The notes under the pieces: model-generated
The model's input: the letters and a program-made list of their open reading frames with translations, nothing else
The model's database searches: none
Told to the model about the DNA's origin: nothing
Shown: positions 1-9,000 of the stretch, piece by piece
Layout: each line of letters begins with the position of its first letter
Position numbering within the stretch: position 1 is the first letter of the stretch
NCBI GenBank assembly: GCA_002338445.1
Contig: DDII01000058.1
Coordinates: 17,461 to 46,988 of the forward strand
Source of the DNA: Cellvibrionales bacterium UBA1854
Lineage (GTDB): Bacteria; Pseudomonadota; Gammaproteobacteria; Pseudomonadales; Porticoccaceae
Reading direction: 5' to 3'
Length of the DNA: 29,528 nt
Program-made: the position numbers and the translations under genes

Positions 1-2790
1 ATCTATTCCCTGATCATCTGAAATAATCAGCAAGATATTAGGTTGCGATGAAGTGCTTGAATCATTACTTGAGGAGTTACTTGAGCTACCGTCATTTATT
101 CCCCACTGATCTAGGGATCCACCTTGCTTATCGATGAGTGTATTAAAATAACTTTCTTCTAGGATTGAACTTCCCGCTGGCGGATCCCAGCTGCCATTGA
201 CATCGCCCATCAGCACCCCTACCAAATTGCGCGTAGTGACAGCGGGGTACTCAAAAATAATTCCATCACGATCCCAACTCACATCTGACTGCGTTGTGAC
301 AAAAGATTCGTCGGCCTCATCCCAAAAATCAAAATCCTCCGAGACGAATACCCAACGGCGCTGCTCTGCTGAACTAAGATTTACAGCCATCTTCAAGATG
401 GCGAGCGCATCTGCGGAGGTTATTCTACCATCACCATTTATGTCTGCCGCTATAAATTGGTAGGGTGAAACAGGCAATCTTTCGAGAGGACCGGAACCAT
501 CGGGATCAGAGTTGGGATTGATGCCGACTGCTATTTTTAATGCGGCTAGTGCATCAGCGGAGCTAATAACGCTTCCGAATTCCGATTCTGAAATTATTTT
601 TGAGGCTGTGAGACGGTTAGTACCTCCGTATTTTGATTCAAATAAAAAGTTTCCCTCCTCACTACCTAAAGCCGTTGCCGTTTCCACCCCATCGGCAATG
701 GCTCTCATCCCCTCAAGCTTATACGTTACCGACTTTAGTAACGAATGACTGGCCCAATGATAACCCAGTCCCGAAACTCCTCTCGGACAGCCGATGCAAT
801 CAAAAGGATCCAGGGGATTTGTGCCATCGGCGACTTCTTGAAGATCACTCACATTATCATTATCGTCATCAGGATCCTGATTATCCCCAATACCATCATC
901 ATCAGTGTCAACGCTCTCAGAGTCGTCAAAAGGGAGGAAATCTGAATTATCTCCGATACCATCATCGTCAGAATCCAAAGTTTCGGCTGCATCATCAGGA
1001 AAAGCATCCGAGTTATCTCCGACACCATCTTGATCACTATCGAGCCACTCTGATGCATCCAGTGGAAACTCATCCTCTATGCCTTGATAGTTATCCCCGT
1101 CCGGATCAATCACTAAAGAGGGGGCAATCAACCCGTCCGAATAGTCACTTCCCCAGCACTTAAGCCCATCGTCATCCACTACACATGTATTATAGAATCC
1201 AGCCGAAACATCACTCGGATTGTTAAGCTCAACTACCGAGGATTGACCATATTGATTATCTCCCCAACACACCACACCTGTATCATCAATTGCACAGCTG
1301 TGGTCGTATCCTGCAGAAACTTGTTTCGGCCCGCTGAGTTGAGGGACAGAGGTTTGACCAAATTGGGAGTCTCCCCAGCACTTTACTATTCCTGAATCAA
1401 TTGCACATGTGTGGTTAAAACCCGAATCCACATATGTGGGGGAAACAAGCAAGGGTACAGATGCCTGACCATATTGGTTATCTCCCCAACAATAGATACC
1501 TGAAGCGTCTAAAGCACATGAATGATCAAAACCTGCACTAACTTGCGATGGCTCACTCAAAGGCGGTGGGCTCGACTGACCACTCTCATTTAAACCCCAG
1601 CACACAACTCCGGTGTCATCTATCGCGCAGGTATGATCGCCACCAGCCGAGATAGACTCAGCCCGGTCAAGATCCGGAACGGAACTCTGACCAAACTCAT
1701 CATAACCCCAGCAAACTACTCCGGTGTCATCGATTGCACAGGTATGTTCAAATCCATTTGATACTACTTTGGGGTTCGTCAGTGCGGGTGCGCTGGATTG
1801 GCCACTGTTATCGTCGCCCCAACAAACTATTGTCGATCGGTATAAGGCACAAGAATGCTCAAAACCCAAAGAAACGGCCTGGGGGTTATCAATCGTTGGT
1901 ATAGAAGTGGTGCCTCCATCATCCACATCGCCCCAGCAAACGACTCCAATTGAGTCCAAGGCACAGCTGTAATCAAATCCTGCTTCAACTTGAACGGGAT
2001 TCGCTAATTCTGGAACAGAGGACTGACCGAACGTATCGCTACCCCAACAAACAACTCCAGTATCATCTATTGCACATGAATGCTCAAAACCGGTAGCGAT
2101 CTGAACGGGGCGTAACAGCGACGGAGGAGTTGATTGCCCATACTGATCGTCACCCCAGCACTTAACGCCGAAATTATCAATTGCACAAGAGTGGTTAAAT
2201 CCAGCAGCAATGCGCACAGGCTCAATTAGTCTCGGAGGATCCGTTTGCCCATAACCATTATAGCCCCAGCAAACTACTCCTGAGTCGTCAATTGCACACG
2301 TATGATCAAACCCCGATGACACAGAAACCGGCGCTGTGAGAGATGAAGGAGGTCGCGATTGTCCATATTCGTTGTATCCCCAACATCGAACGCGGTTTTG
2401 CGTCAAAGCGCATGTATGATCAAACCCTGTGCTTATTTCGATGATGTTACCAATATTATTTGGAACATTGGTTTGACCATATTCGTTATACCCCCAACAA
2501 TTCGCCCCATTTTGGTCAATCGCACAGCTGTGTCCTCCACCTGCAGAAATTTGCTTTGCCTCAACGAGCGTCGGCACTGTCGCCTGTCCATACTGATTAA
2601 AACCCCAACATACAGCACCCTCATCGTCCAAGGCGCATGTATGATAGGTTCCCGCACTAATCTGATAATCAGCAATCAAAGGGTCACGTCCGTTATCCTG
2701 TTCCCAATTATCAGGCAGGCCGTCAAAATCAACATCTGCACCTAGTGCCAAACTTACGACAATTAAATTAATGCAAAATACAAATCGCAA
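1..2790 (-). CDS. Giant secreted RCC1-repeat / TSP3 / dockerin protein with a sulfatase-like C-terminus (partial, runs off left edge)
   Basis: One open frame of 930 codons continues past base 1. The proposed start is a TTG at 2790 followed by a hydrophobic signal peptide ending near LALG|AD; an in-frame stop lies three codons upstream and there is no in-frame ATG there, so the start is uncertain. Visible order: fourteen RCC1-type repeats (about residues 35-550), acidic TSP3-like calcium repeats of the DSDDDGIGDN type (about 560-650), a CxxC pair (about 665), a small beta domain, two dockerin-like helices with the loop DINGDGRITSADAL (about 733-805), a domain ending NLVGVLMGDVNGSW, a serine-rich linker (about 885-912), then PNILLIISDDQG at the edge. 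That last motif is typical of the N-terminus of type I sulfatases (alkaline phosphatase superfamily), but the active-site Cys/Ser motif lies outside the window. Inference: an exported, calcium-stabilised surface enzyme. Recognition of the repeats is firm; the sulfatase call rests on one motif. Confidence 0.8.
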   Translation of the reverse strand, partial: MRFVFCINLIVVSLALGADVDFDGLPDNWEQDNGRDPLIADYQISAGTYHTCALDDEGAVCWGFNQYGQATVPTLVEAKQISAGGGHSCAIDQNGANCWGYNEYGQTNVPNNIGNIIEISTGFDHTCALTQNRVRCWGYNEYGQSRPPSSLTAPVSVSSGFDHTCAIDDSGVVCWGYNGYGQTDPPRLIEPVRIAAGFNHSCAIDNFGVKCWGDDQYGQSTPPSLLRPVQIATGFEHSCAIDDTGVVCWGSDTFGQSSVPELANPVQVEAGFDYSCALDSIGVVCWGDVDDGGTTSIPTIDNPQAVSLGFEHSCALYRSTIVCWGDDNSGQSSAPALTNPKVVSNGFEHTCAIDDTGVVCWGYDEFGQSSVPDLDRAESISAGGDHTCAIDDTGVVCWGLNESGQSSPPPLSEPSQVSAGFDHSCALDASGIYCWGDNQYGQASVPLLVSPTYVDSGFNHTCAIDSGIVKCWGDSQFGQTSVPQLSGPKQVSAGYDHSCAIDDTGVVCWGDNQYGQSSVVELNNPSDVSAGFYNTCVVDDDGLKCWGSDYSDGLIAPSLVIDPDGDNYQGIEDEFPLDASEWLDSDQDGVGDNSDAFPDDAAETLDSDDDGIGDNSDFLPFDDSESVDTDDDGIGDNQDPDDDNDNVSDLQEVADGTNPLDPFDCIGCPRGVSGLGYHWASHSLLKSVTYKLEGMRAIADGVETATALGSEEGNFLFESKYGGTNRLTASKIISESEFGSVISSADALAALKIAVGINPNSDPDGSGPLERLPVSPYQFIAADINGDGRITSADALAILKMAVNLSSAEQRRWVFVSEDFDFWDEADESFVTTQSDVSWDRDGIIFEYPAVTTRNLVGVLMGDVNGSWDPPAGSSILEESYFNTLIDKQGGSLDQWGINDGSSSNSSSNDSSTSSQPNILLIISDDQGID
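1140..2690 (-). repeat. Fourteen tandem RCC1-type repeats, about 37 residues (111 bp) each
   Basis: On the minus strand the core VSAGxxHTCALDxxGVVCWGxN recurs fourteen times. On the plus strand it shows as CCCCA(A/G)CA words near 1144, 1261, 1373, 1482, 1596, 1706, 1816, 1931, 2041, 2152, 2263, 2379, 2491 and 2602. The period is mostly 111 bp. Each unit has two cysteines (CALD and VCWG), an invariant WG and a following YGQSS-P stretch. RCC1 repeats form seven-bladed beta-propellers, so fourteen units would make two propellers. Confidence 0.9.
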
Positions 2791-2812
2791 AATACGTCAT
2801 ATCCATCTAGAT

Positions 2813-2929
2813 TTAATTTACACAATAAGCGTGCATCATCAGCTCACTGCCAGGCATAGCATTGGGCTCTGCAAATTCATGATTAACTACTTCTTTTTGA
2901 GAGGAGTATATCCCTGATAGCAGCGACAT
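2813..2929 (-). CDS. Possible 38-residue small ORF between the barrel gene and the RCC1 gene
   Basis: An ATG-initiated ORF of 38 residues (begins MSLLSGIYSSQKEV, ends MMHAYCVN) starts 15 bases after the stop of the TPR-barrel gene and ends before the RCC1 protein start, all on the same strand. I see no Shine-Dalgarno sequence and do not recognise the peptide. Its position in an otherwise tight same-strand series and its ordinary residue composition are the only support. It could equally be noncoding spacer. Confidence 0.2.
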   Translation of the reverse strand: MSLLSGIYSSQKEVVNHEFAEPNAMPGSELMMHAYCVN

Positions 2930-2944
2930 GGAAAAATTTTAAAT

Positions 2945-4231
2945 CTAAAAACTCCAACCAATGCCAATTTTTGAGACTCCATAATCATAATCATAGACGG
3001 CAATGCTCGAAGAATTTTTAATTTCCGAATACATAATAAACAGATCGCAATCTTCTCTTAGCTTCAAAACGGCTGAGATTGAGACAGAACTTTGACTATC
3101 CTCGCGTCTCGCTTGATCATAGATCGCACTCGCTCCCTTGCCAAGGTACTCGCGCTCCGCATAATCAACATCAATGGATAGTCCAACTTTTCGAGTGATT
3201 TGATAGCTGAAATCGAGGGCTAATGTATGGCGTTCACTCGACACGTCTGAAAAAACAGCCAGCTCAGCACCGACGTCTTGCGCACCCTGATGCGCTCTTT
3301 TAAGTTTATCGAAGGAATATTTAAAAAAATAACTATCATTTTCTGTAATGCTTGCAGAATAACTTAATTCCCAAGTTGTTTCTGTACCACTAACGTGGCT
3401 ATATTGGTCAGATAAAGCCTCATTATATCCCCTCTTAAAGCCAACTCCCAAGTACCCACCAATCGTAGGAATATCATAATTAAAGCTGAACGAGGTAGTC
3501 GCAAGATAACCGTCTTTGCCAAGGTAAGACTCCTCTCTACCGATCCGCCATCGGAGAATCCCGTCACCCAAAGCGTCCTCGCTTCCACCGCGAAACATGT
3601 AGACCAAAAAATCTTGCTCATATTCCAGATCATATTTACGCTGAAATGCAAATACTTCAGTTGCCCAGGCCCGCTCATTAGGGAGTTGTGTCTTCCAGGA
3701 AAGCATAACCGTAAGCTCATGGAAGTTGTCGACAGCACCGCCAGTAACCTCTTCATCCAAGCCGACGACATCATCACTTTTACCCCCGAAAAGAGAGACA
3801 AATCCTCTAAGAGTTTTTTTGGGAGCAACCTCATTTAGTTCGCTAATTCTCAACTTAGCGTATTCTGCGAAATCAGGGTCTCCACTGAGGTAAATCGCCG
3901 TGAACAAATTAATAGCACCCTGCACATCACCTAATTCAAGCTCAGTATTCGCTAGAGCATAGAGCACGCGCGCCGAATTAAGTTCTCCAGTTACCATTGA
4001 CACCAGTATTGATTTGGCATCTGAATACTCACCAACCTGATAGAGGCTTAAAGCATAATTGAGCTTCAACTCATCAGAGCGATCACCCAGTTCATACTTA
4101 TGCCGAAAATAATTACGAGCCTCTGAGAAGAGCCCTAACCTGTAAAGCCTGACACCCTCATCATCTGAAAAAGCATCGACACTTGCATTCAACATGATGA
4201 GCAAAAAAACGTAAAATATAGTGAGTTTCAT
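2945..4231 (-). CDS. TPR-containing outer-membrane beta-barrel protein
   Basis: The protein has 428 residues from the ATG at 4231; a TTG three codons further upstream is a less likely start. A signal peptide (about residues 1-20, ending near SVDA) is followed by TPR-like helical pairs (about 25-130; repeated LGxxxEAR / YxVGEYSDAK patterns). The rest consists of alternating beta strands with aromatic girdles and ends in IGIGWSF, the terminal-Phe signature of BAM-inserted barrels. A TPR module on the N-terminus of a C-terminal barrel is the layout of surface lipoprotein assembly modifiers (Slam, DUF560) and of some curli- or polysaccharide-type exporters; this protein is shorter than typical Slam. 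Context: it lies downstream of a terminator and upstream of the RCC1 giant. Inference: it could help secrete or display neighbouring proteins. The barrel call is firm; the function is unknown. Confidence 0.75.
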   Translation of the reverse strand: MKLTIFYVFLLIMLNASVDAFSDDEGVRLYRLGLFSEARNYFRHKYELGDRSDELKLNYALSLYQVGEYSDAKSILVSMVTGELNSARVLYALANTELELGDVQGAINLFTAIYLSGDPDFAEYAKLRISELNEVAPKKTLRGFVSLFGGKSDDVVGLDEEVTGGAVDNFHELTVMLSWKTQLPNERAWATEVFAFQRKYDLEYEQDFLVYMFRGGSEDALGDGILRWRIGREESYLGKDGYLATTSFSFNYDIPTIGGYLGVGFKRGYNEALSDQYSHVSGTETTWELSYSASITENDSYFFKYSFDKLKRAHQGAQDVGAELAVFSDVSSERHTLALDFSYQITRKVGLSIDVDYAEREYLGKGASAIYDQARREDSQSSVSISAVLKLREDCDLFIMYSEIKNSSSIAVYDYDYGVSKIGIGWSF

Positions 4232-4242
4232 ATGCTTCAAAC

Positions 4243-4270
4243 GAAAAAACGCGAAGCTAACTTCGCGTTT
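4243..4270 (-). terminator. Rho-independent terminator after the coiled-coil gene
   Basis: A perfect 10-bp stem, AAACGCGAAG / CTTCGCGTTT, with a 4-base loop is followed on the minus strand by a run of six T. It lies 26 bases after the stop of the coiled-coil gene and just before the barrel gene start, so it should end or attenuate transcription between them. Confidence 0.8.
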
Positions 4271-4296
4271 AATTTTCGAACTCCGAATAGTGGCTA

Positions 4297-4785
4297 TTAA
4301 CCCTCAGCTTTATCTTCTCTGAGATCTCTTAATGTGTCAGTAGCCTTGCGTTCCTTCAAAGGTCGCTCCATCCTTTTTTCCCGCCTTTTCTCTCTTACGG
4401 CGGCCTTCATATCGTCAATTTGCTGTCGCAAATCATTATTTTCTTCCAGATATCTCTTGTGATCCGCTCTCATTTCAGACCTTCGCACCCTCATTTGCTC
4501 CTTAATCTGACGGGCAGTATCCTTGTCCCCGGCTTTGCGAGCATCATGAAGCTGTCGACGAAGGTCAGTACCCTCGGCCCTGCTGGCATCAATCTCTTCC
4601 TGCGTTATGGCACCATTCTCAACCATGTGATCAATAATAAGACGCACCGGAACCTTGACTCGTCTTTTCAGCTTCCCATCTTTCGGACCCATAACATCCA
4701 TCTTTACCTTTTCTAAAGGTCCCTGCGAATAGACCAAAGGGCAAACAAAAAATGCTACTAGCGCTATCGATAATAATGTTTTCAT
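4297..4785 (-). CDS. Secreted, highly charged coiled-coil protein
   Basis: The protein has 162 residues. The ATG has a good Shine-Dalgarno sequence (AAGGA, 8 bases upstream). A signal peptide (residues 1 to about 20, ending LVYSQ) is followed by a region extremely rich in Lys, Arg, Glu and Asp. Residues about 60-150 are predicted to be one long helix or coiled coil (repeats such as ARKAGDKDTARQIKEQMRVRRSEMR). No domain family is recognised. The gene follows the anti-sigma gene by 44 bases and is followed by a strong terminator, so it is probably the last gene of the sigma-factor transcript. Possible roles are a periplasmic chaperone-like or scaffold protein (Skp- or CpxP/Spy-like in style). 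That is inference from composition only. Confidence 0.7.
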   Translation of the reverse strand: MKTLLSIALVAFFVCPLVYSQGPLEKVKMDVMGPKDGKLKRRVKVPVRLIIDHMVENGAITQEEIDASRAEGTDLRRQLHDARKAGDKDTARQIKEQMRVRRSEMRADHKRYLEENNDLRQQIDDMKAAVREKRREKRMERPLKERKATDTLRDLREDKAEG

Positions 4786-4829
4786 TTCAATTTCCTTTTA
4801 AAACGTGTAAGAAACGGTTACCAATATGT

Positions 4830-5480
4830 TTAGACTCGTGGGGACTCAAAAAACTGTTTTCTATTGAGTGACAAGGTGAATGGCTTTAACGAGTCTCCGT
4901 GGGAAATAATAGCGTCAAAGCTAAATGACTCATTTTCAGCATTCTCCCTAGAAATTTTTAGAGGTAACACAAACTCATTCGCCCCTTCCATGATATCGGT
5001 GTCTATAACCACTGAATCATTCAAATTCTCCCCCACGAAGAGAACTCCCTCAGGAAAGTCAAATGCAATGGTTGCCTCCTCTAGATCCGATGGAGAATCA
5101 ACGACTATAGTCACCTCAAACACATTGGACTGCCAAGGATGATTATCTAGCCCTGTAAAACTGAATAGAGAAAAAACACCCGAAAAACAGATTCCAAATA
5201 TAAATGCAGCAGCGACCGCACCATGATTTCGAAAAAACGCTGCAATACCAACGCTTTGTCGACTCTCAAATTCGGTGTTGGCCGCCACCAAAAGATGTGT
5301 CAAGTCACCAAGTCCATCTGAATCTCTCGCCAGGTGTTTTGCGCCAGACACATAACACTTATGCAGATCAATTTCCTTGCGGCAATCATCACCAATGTTT
5401 TCCCTCGCAACTTTTTCAAAAAAAGTCTGCGATCTCGAAGTATCGAGGTCTAGTTGCTCTTGTAAGTCCTGCAAAGCCAT
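4830..5480 (-). CDS. Probable anti-sigma factor with one TM segment and a periplasmic beta domain
   Basis: The protein has 216 residues. A clear Shine-Dalgarno sequence (GAGGTG) precedes the ATG, 35 bases after the ECF sigma stop. An N-terminal cytoplasmic helical part (1-80) contains Cys33, His40 and Cys42 but not the classic HxxxCxxC zinc anti-sigma motif. One TM segment follows (about 87-109). The periplasmic domain contains FDFPEGVLFVGE and GANEFVLPLKI, a pattern I recall (from memory, not checked) in membrane proteins encoded directly after ECF sigma genes in gammaproteobacteria. Position, topology and this domain argue that it sequesters the upstream sigma factor at the membrane and responds to an envelope signal. 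Direct proof of binding is absent. Confidence 0.65.
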   Translation of the reverse strand: MALQDLQEQLDLDTSRSQTFFEKVARENIGDDCRKEIDLHKCYVSGAKHLARDSDGLGDLTHLLVAANTEFESRQSVGIAAFFRNHGAVAAAFIFGICFSGVFSLFSFTGLDNHPWQSNVFEVTIVVDSPSDLEEATIAFDFPEGVLFVGENLNDSVVIDTDIMEGANEFVLPLKISRENAENESFSFDAIISHGDSLKPFTLSLNRKQFFESPRV

Positions 5481-5515
5481 AATATCTTCACCTCACTACT
5501 AAAACGACCATTGAA

Positions 5516-6031
5516 TTAAAAAAGTTGCACTCTTATTTTTTCTTTTATGATTTTGCGCCCGCGTGCAAGATGCGATTTAACGGTGCTCTCCGGAATCTCT
5601 AATATCCTTGAGATCTCTGATATTGTATAGCCTTCGATATCGAACAAAGTAACAGCTGTTCGCTGCGCCGGCTTTAAAAGCCCGATAAATGTTCGTATTT
5701 GCGCCGAAAAAAAAGCGGTCTCGGTTAAATCTTCCTGCGTCTTCAAAGATTTCAGATGTGCCTCCGATATTGTCTCATAACGGTTATAACGTCGATAATT
5801 ATCTACGAAACGATGATAAAGACAGCGCATCATCCAAGGTTTAACAGGATCAAGACTCATAAATTTATCTCGATTCTCGAGAATATAAAGCAAGGTATCT
5901 TGCACTATGTCCTCCGCTGAGCTTTTATGTCCAGATAATCTGAACGCATAACGATACAAACTTTTAAGATGCGGCCTTATGAGCGTATTTATGGTGGAAG
6001 TCTTCGATGCAAAAGTTGAAATATTATTCAT
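5516..6031 (-). CDS. ECF-family (sigma-70 group 4) RNA polymerase sigma factor
   Basis: The protein has 171 residues, normal for ECF sigmas. Sigma2 region (about 20-90): YRYAFRLSGHKSSAEDIVQDTLLYILENRDKF, here given by its key parts EDIVQDTLLY and the W-M-R-Y-F segment that follows. Sigma4 region (about 115-165): helix-turn-helix TISEISRILEIPESTVKSHL followed by the ARGRKIIKE basic stretch. No extra C-terminal domain. The ATG overlaps the last 8 bases of the upstream double-protease gene, so the two are probably translationally coupled. The next gene is a membrane protein resembling an anti-sigma factor. Inference: this sigma factor drives the local secreted-protein genes; no matching paired promoter motifs were established by eye. 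Confidence 0.92.
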   Translation of the reverse strand: MNNISTFASKTSTINTLIRPHLKSLYRYAFRLSGHKSSAEDIVQDTLLYILENRDKFMSLDPVKPWMMRCLYHRFVDNYRRYNRYETISEAHLKSLKTQEDLTETAFFSAQIRTFIGLLKPAQRTAVTLFDIEGYTISEISRILEIPESTVKSHLARGRKIIKEKIRVQLF

Positions 6032-9000
6032 CTGACAATGATCTTGGTTCTGCAGACGTTACTTTCGTATGGTTGGGGGGTATATTCATAATTGAACCTC
6101 TGAAAGAAGAATCCATTCGTTGCCCCATACCCAGTCTCTCTGAAAATGCCGACTTTTGGAAAGTGTCAGGTGTTGTATTCGGACAATTACCATTTGCAAC
6201 ATAGTGAAGTGCCGCCGAAAGCATATGTTCATCTCGACTACCCAATGGGTTTCCGAGGAAATCGTCAACTAAACATCCACCTACCTCTGACCCGCCATAA
6301 TCGCGACCCAAAGTCGGTATAAACCCATCACTATAATCTCCGAACCCAGCCTCATTAGCGGCTTTCATCTGAATTGTATAGTAAGTAGTACCGCAATTAT
6401 CTGTGTAATAACCTCCGTAAGGCTTACCACATGTCCCACCACCTATCAGAACAACTTCTACTCCAATACCCCTCAGACCATTGATTATCAACTCGCTTGC
6501 GGAACAGGTATTTCTGTCCGCAAGAATGAATACTCTCGATAAATCAAGCGCTGGCAATGGCCGGTTTAATGACAGCCCCGTGACCGCTGGATCACCGTAA
6601 GTCTGAGATAAAAAGTTCCAGGCACTTATTAAACCTCCTGTTACTGGATCAAAAATAGGATGCTTTTCATTGAAGGCATATCTCAAAAAAACTTTCCCCA
6701 AGCTCGACTCACCCGCAACCATGTATCCAACTTGGCTCGCAATATAACTCAAGCCTCCTCGGTTATATCTCAAATCTAGAACAAGTTCATCAATATTTTG
6801 TGACACCAACCACGAAAAATCCTCAACTAGTTCACCCTCTGAGTGAACTGAATGGTCATTGAACAACAGATATCCCACTCGGGTAACTTGGGCCTCGAGT
6901 GAACTCTCCACATTGAAGAATGCCCTCCGCATCACGTGGTTTTGGGGAATCTCTTCGCTTTGCATGATTACATTCCTAGTGCTACTAGACCCCCAACTTC
7001 TTACTAAAAAGTTATTAGTGGCGCCAAGGGAAGTCGGATTTAAACCCTGGAGAATAATGGCTTGATCACCACCAGCTACCAACTCTCCGTTGACAGACAA
7101 AATTTCTGTTCCCCTATCAACAGCATTGCTAAAAGCCGCAGTCCCTGGTTGGTTAAAGATTACAAAGATACGTCGTGTTTGTGGCGGATTAAAAAACATG
7201 ACCTCCATTCCGTAGCCATACCTCGGTGCTCCAGCAACTTCTGATAAATACTGCTCTGTTGGAATTGTGTGGTGATACCCTGGCGGATCTTTGAGCTTGC
7301 CTGCGGGTGTTAGGCCATCGGTCTTCATCAAATTGAAATATTCAATGTTACTGAGTACGCTACTCGGATCTATGTCTGGGAGCTCGTCATACCAGAGGTA
7401 AGTGTCGTTAGACCAGGAGCGTATCCAATTATTTTCATCTGCTATAGTGCCTACCAAGTCGCTTGGTCTTGGACTCTCACAAATTTGAGCAAGATTTTGA
7501 TGCGCCTCAAACACTCCCGGTTCCCAAATGCTCCTCGGAACTGATACCTCTATATCTGGATCCCTTATCCCCCATTGGGTGACAGGAGAACTATGTTCTT
7601 GTGACAGAGAAAAAAAATAATCTTCAGAAAGGCTATGTAATCCGGATAATTTTACCGAGGCGTTAACATCACCGACTAACACACCAACGAGATTTATTAC
7701 ATTACGGTTTGGATAATTAAACTTTATGACCTCATCGCTCCAGCTGACGTCGCTAGCTTTAGTGACAAAACCCCCGGCACCGGAATTCGAGGACGCGTCC
7801 CAGAAATTATGTTTTTCATCAATGAAAATCCACCCTGCTGTATGGCTCGATTCTAGTCCGACCGCCATCTTGAGAATTGTAAGCGCATCAGCAGAAGTCA
7901 CACGCCCGTCCCTGTTGACATCAGCTGCGATATACTGGTACGGAGAAACCGGCAATCGAGTCAAAGGCCCATCCGAATCAGGGTCAGGATTTGGATTGAT
8001 ACCCACCGCAATCTTCAGTGCCGCTAGCGCATCAGAGGATGTGATATTATCGTCATAGCCTTCTGATCGTGTCTGATCTTCTGCAATTAATTCGTTTGAA
8101 CCGATAAATTTTCTTTCAAAAGTAAAATTTCCAAGCTCATTAGAAGAAGTTGTCTCCAAATTTGGATTACTTACATTCTCGCTCGTAGAAGTAAGAGTTA
8201 GGTCCACTGCCTCCATTAAAGTATGACTCTTCCAGTCATAAATGTGGCCAGAGACTGAGTCTGGGCACAAACTACAATCGAGCGAATCTAGTGGATTCGT
8301 GCCATCCATTACCTCTTGAAGATCACTAACTCCATCGCCATCATCGTCGGTATCCTTAGTATCGCCCATTCCATCCAGATCTGTATCAATGACTTCGCCA
8401 GCATCGGTTGGCATTTCATCAATGTTGTCCTCGACCCCGTCACCGTCGCTATCAGCCAGCTGGAAATCAGTACCAATAACTAACTCATCAAAATCGGAGA
8501 TTGTATCTCCATCAGTGTCTAATTCTGTTGGCGCATTAATTAGCCTGACGACCTGTGACGTGTTCTGGTTACTATCAGTCACAGAATAAATCTGCTCATA
8601 ATTATAATTATTGGTCGCTAAAGTAGCGGCTCTTAAACTTTTTCTAATGGATTCACTAATTTCACCATCTTCCGGATCAAAAGCCGAGACTCCGAGCGAT
8701 AAAAATTCATCAACATTCCTCACGGTTGTGAAATTGTTCCCAATAATCTCAATATGTGGAGGAAATCCGTTAGATATCGCTGCAACTTGATTGGCAGTAA
8801 TCTTGATGGAACTCACCGAATCTGCACCTCTAAGGAAATCTTCCTTTGCGACACCACATGGCAGCAAATTTTGTCCGCATACGATATTTGGAGATGAGAA
8901 AAAACCTACTCGAGATGCACCGCCAAATGCAGACCGATAACCCATAATCGTTACAAAATTATTATGAACCCCGTATCCATGAGACCACCGAAATGTGCCT

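Noticed and set aside
633..1163. Open frame of 176 codons on the plus strand, rich in His and Asp codons
   Set aside because: It is the antisense of the Asp/Gly-rich TSP3 repeats; the composition is an artefact and the minus strand is clearly coding.
1140..2690. CRISPR array suggested by regular spacing of about 111 bp
   Set aside because: The repeats are in-frame protein repeats with sequence drift and no unique spacers.
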